A model generated the notes under the pieces. The model worked only from the letters and a program-made list of their open reading frames with translations, had not been told where the DNA came from and ran no database searches. From contig JAAZKW010000028.1 in assembly GCA_012799635.1 (NCBI GenBank), forward strand, positions 1-62,277: a stretch of 62,277 nucleotides of DNA, given 5' to 3'. Source of the stretch: Mollicutes bacterium. GTDB lineage: Bacteria; Bacillota_I; Bacilli_A; RF39; UBA660. Made by a program: the position numbers and the translations under genes. Of this stretch, positions 59,957 to 62,277 are shown one piece after another (position 1 is the stretch's first letter; the number at the start of each line of letters is the position of its first letter).

Positions 59957-61087
59957 TTAATCTCCATTATTTTGCATACTAACTACACGATAAGCACCTT
60001 CGTAATAAACAAAATATAATGTTTCATTAAACTTATCTGCTCTTTTTATACCATTAGCTATTGTCATATTCTTTTCAAATGATATATCAACTGAAAATGC
60101 AATATCACTATATATTTTATAATTACTTACTTTAATATTAGTAAAAGTTTCTTTATCCAAGGTATGTCTTGAAGTAAAAGTAATATCAACCTTTGTTGCC
60201 CAATCATATGCTCTTTTATAAAGAGATGTTCCTTCGATTAAGTTAGGAGTCAGTTTATAAAGTCCATATTTAGGACCACCTAAGTCTGCCGTTAAAAATA
60301 AACTCCAATTTTTAGCAAATTCTAATGGATCATAATCCTTATTAGCTAATTTCTCAAAAGCTTTATCTTTATCATCCGTTGTAAAATAACTAGTTACATT
60401 ATATTCTAAACCACTAGATGTTACCTCTATTTTATTTTCATTCTCTTTTGCTGTTATTTTAGGTTTAGTTGTAAGTCCAGTTATAGTAAAATGTTTTTCA
60501 TAAGGAAGATCTACCATTTCATATATTTCACTATAACCTTCAATCTGAACCTTTTCTTCTAAATAATCATCTGTTACTTTAATATCGTTAACATAAATAT
60601 CATATTTATCACTAGCATATATATCAACACTAAATATACCATTAGAATTATATGCATCTATTTTTTTAATTTTATACTTATTAAAATTTAAAAGCCCCAA
60701 TCTATTTTCTTTTTTACTTGTTAAACTAACGGTAGCAACCCTTATTTTCCCTGCAAAAACATCATATTTATTAACATCTTCTTTATCTTCAACATAAGTT
60801 ATTTTATTTTCTTTAAATAATTTTGCATATCCTGATTTATAAGAAGTATTTTCAAATTCACTTGTTTTACTAGGATATTTAAAATAATCATTAGCTCGCC
60901 CATTAACACATGCTTTTTTAATATCTGTTACTAATGCTTTCATATAACTATCAGCATTTCCGTTCTCATATAATTTAAGAGAACTAGTTACATAAATCAA
61001 AATTGCTTCAGATAAAATAAGTAATATCAAAAAGAATATTAACAAACTACTTTTATATAACGATTTTTTCTTCTGTTTCTTAGCCAT
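59957..61087 (-). CDS. Membrane-anchored extracytoplasmic protein, unknown
   Basis: N-terminal TM after basic residues, β-rich exterior. Confidence 0.5.
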   Translation of the reverse strand: MAKKQKKKSLYKSSLLIFFLILLILSEAILIYVTSSLKLYENGNADSYMKALVTDIKKACVNGRANDYFKYPSKTSEFENTSYKSGYAKLFKENKITYVEDKEDVNKYDVFAGKIRVATVSLTSKKENRLGLLNFNKYKIKKIDAYNSNGIFSVDIYASDKYDIYVNDIKVTDDYLEEKVQIEGYSEIYEMVDLPYEKHFTITGLTTKPKITAKENENKIEVTSSGLEYNVTSYFTTDDKDKAFEKLANKDYDPLEFAKNWSLFLTADLGGPKYGLYKLTPNLIEGTSLYKRAYDWATKVDITFTSRHTLDKETFTNIKVSNYKIYSDIAFSVDISFEKNMTIANGIKRADKFNETLYFVYYEGAYRVVSMQNNGD

Positions 61088-61095
61088 TTAACCTC

Positions 61096-62124
61096 CTACT
61101 TCCTAATTAAAAATGCCTCAGGTAAACGCCATGAAGAATTAGAATAATAAAACGTTACCGAAGTCATTAAATATTGATCTTGATAATACATAACCGATGA
61201 TGAGCCACCATCAAGATTTGCAGCATTTACTGCCCCATATTTTTCCATAACTTCAATTAAATCGCTTGCTGTTGCTCCAAGATGAGAAGATGCACCTCTA
61301 CCATCAGTAACAAGTAAAAGTAATGTGCCATCTTTTCTTTGACCTATTGCTGTTCTAGGGTTTGCACCACTACCAAAGCCTTTAGCAATTCTTTTTTCAC
61401 CATTAATTATTAATTTAACAAAATGATTATTAACATCAGAACTTTCTTCTTGAAAGGTTACAGCATCTCTAATTTTTTCTGTTTCAACTAATTTTTTAAC
61501 CCCTTCTTGGTTTAAACCTTCCAAAGAAAGAATCTTTAAAATATTATTTTCATCAAGACCTATTAAATGATAACCAACTCCATGTGGAGCATTCCAAACA
61601 ATTTGTCCTTTAGAAACTACAACACCCATGGGATATCCACCCTCATTACCAGTACTTTTATATATTCCACCATTTATTCCTCCTAGGGCATCATTTTCTT
61701 TAACAAGCTCATCTAAAGTCTTACCATATTGAGTAAAGGGATACGTTGTTGCGACATAAACTGTTGACGGATCTGGAACAATCATCATTGTAGCAAAAAA
61801 ATTAGCTCCATGTATTTTTTCAATTTTAATTTCATTCTTACTATCCTCTTGAACCTCAATTAAGTCAGCATCTACATCTTTTGTCATTTCCTGAAGAGAA
61901 TTACTATCTACTATTTTTTGAATATCTTTGCTTGGTAAAACTAAATGAACCACAAACTTCAATGCTCCTGTTTCAAGAAACGTTGTAACAAAGATATTAC
62001 GGGCCGACTTTGATGGACCATAACAAATAATAAGTAATGATGAATACAAAGTAATAATGGTCATTAAAAGAAAAACACCAATAAATGACAATGCTTTTAA
62101 AATAAATAGTAGAAGTTTTTTCAT
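61096..62124 (-). CDS. Phosphodiester glycosidase (NAGPA-like) exopolysaccharide protein
   Basis: NPRTAIGQRKDGTLLLLVTDGR...SDLIEVMEKYGAVNAANLDGGSSSVMYY. Confidence 0.8.
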   Translation of the reverse strand: MKKLLLFILKALSFIGVFLLMTIITLYSSLLIICYGPSKSARNIFVTTFLETGALKFVVHLVLPSKDIQKIVDSNSLQEMTKDVDADLIEVQEDSKNEIKIEKIHGANFFATMMIVPDPSTVYVATTYPFTQYGKTLDELVKENDALGGINGGIYKSTGNEGGYPMGVVVSKGQIVWNAPHGVGYHLIGLDENNILKILSLEGLNQEGVKKLVETEKIRDAVTFQEESSDVNNHFVKLIINGEKRIAKGFGSGANPRTAIGQRKDGTLLLLVTDGRGASSHLGATASDLIEVMEKYGAVNAANLDGGSSSVMYYQDQYLMTSVTFYYSNSSWRLPEAFLIRK

Positions 62125-62277
62125 AATAACACCATCCCTTGAAAATTTATTAATCTCCTATACGATAATATTATATCCTTACTTTCACTTTTTAGCAATT
62201 ATAACTTGATATAATGTAATAGTTTTATGATAATGTCAGTATAGTTAGTTTTTTGAAAATGTCAGTCTTATATAATA

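Overview
Low-GC, Firmicutes/Bacilli-like (possibly uncultured, reduced-genome) chromosomal window. Nearly all genes are on the minus strand; the + strand exceptions are rpsD, a Nudix gene, rpmB and a lipoprotein gene. From left to right: a truncated sensor-kinase-like gene; an AMP-forming acyl-ligase-like enzyme and a helical protein next to a compact type VII secretion (T7SSb-like) locus (EssC, EsaB/YukD, two WXG100-type proteins, a DUF4176-like protein); rpsD with a candidate structured leader; tsf/rpsB, with S2 carrying an unusual C-terminal extension; a partly decayed segmental duplication; polC and dnaE side by side; a ~4.9 kb block bracketed by 71-bp direct repeats of the dnaE 5' end, containing a stop-interrupted nucleotidyltransferase, a degenerate MetRS-like protein, an amidohydrolase and an HD-type RSH protein with a leader-ORF/terminator; a four-copy tandem array of an unknown family; rpmB; a second RSH gene; clpB/hsp20 under a CIRCE-like operator; house-keeping genes (ttcA-like, trmB, murF); a DUF134/DUF5320 operon with paired operators; three tRNAs (Lys, Gln, Tyr); and an envelope/glycan gene cluster. 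The best candidates for something undescribed are the dnaE-repeat-bounded block with its RSH leader, the T7SS locus with associated ligase and His-less kinase, and the four-copy array. All homology calls were made by eye from motifs; no database search was run.
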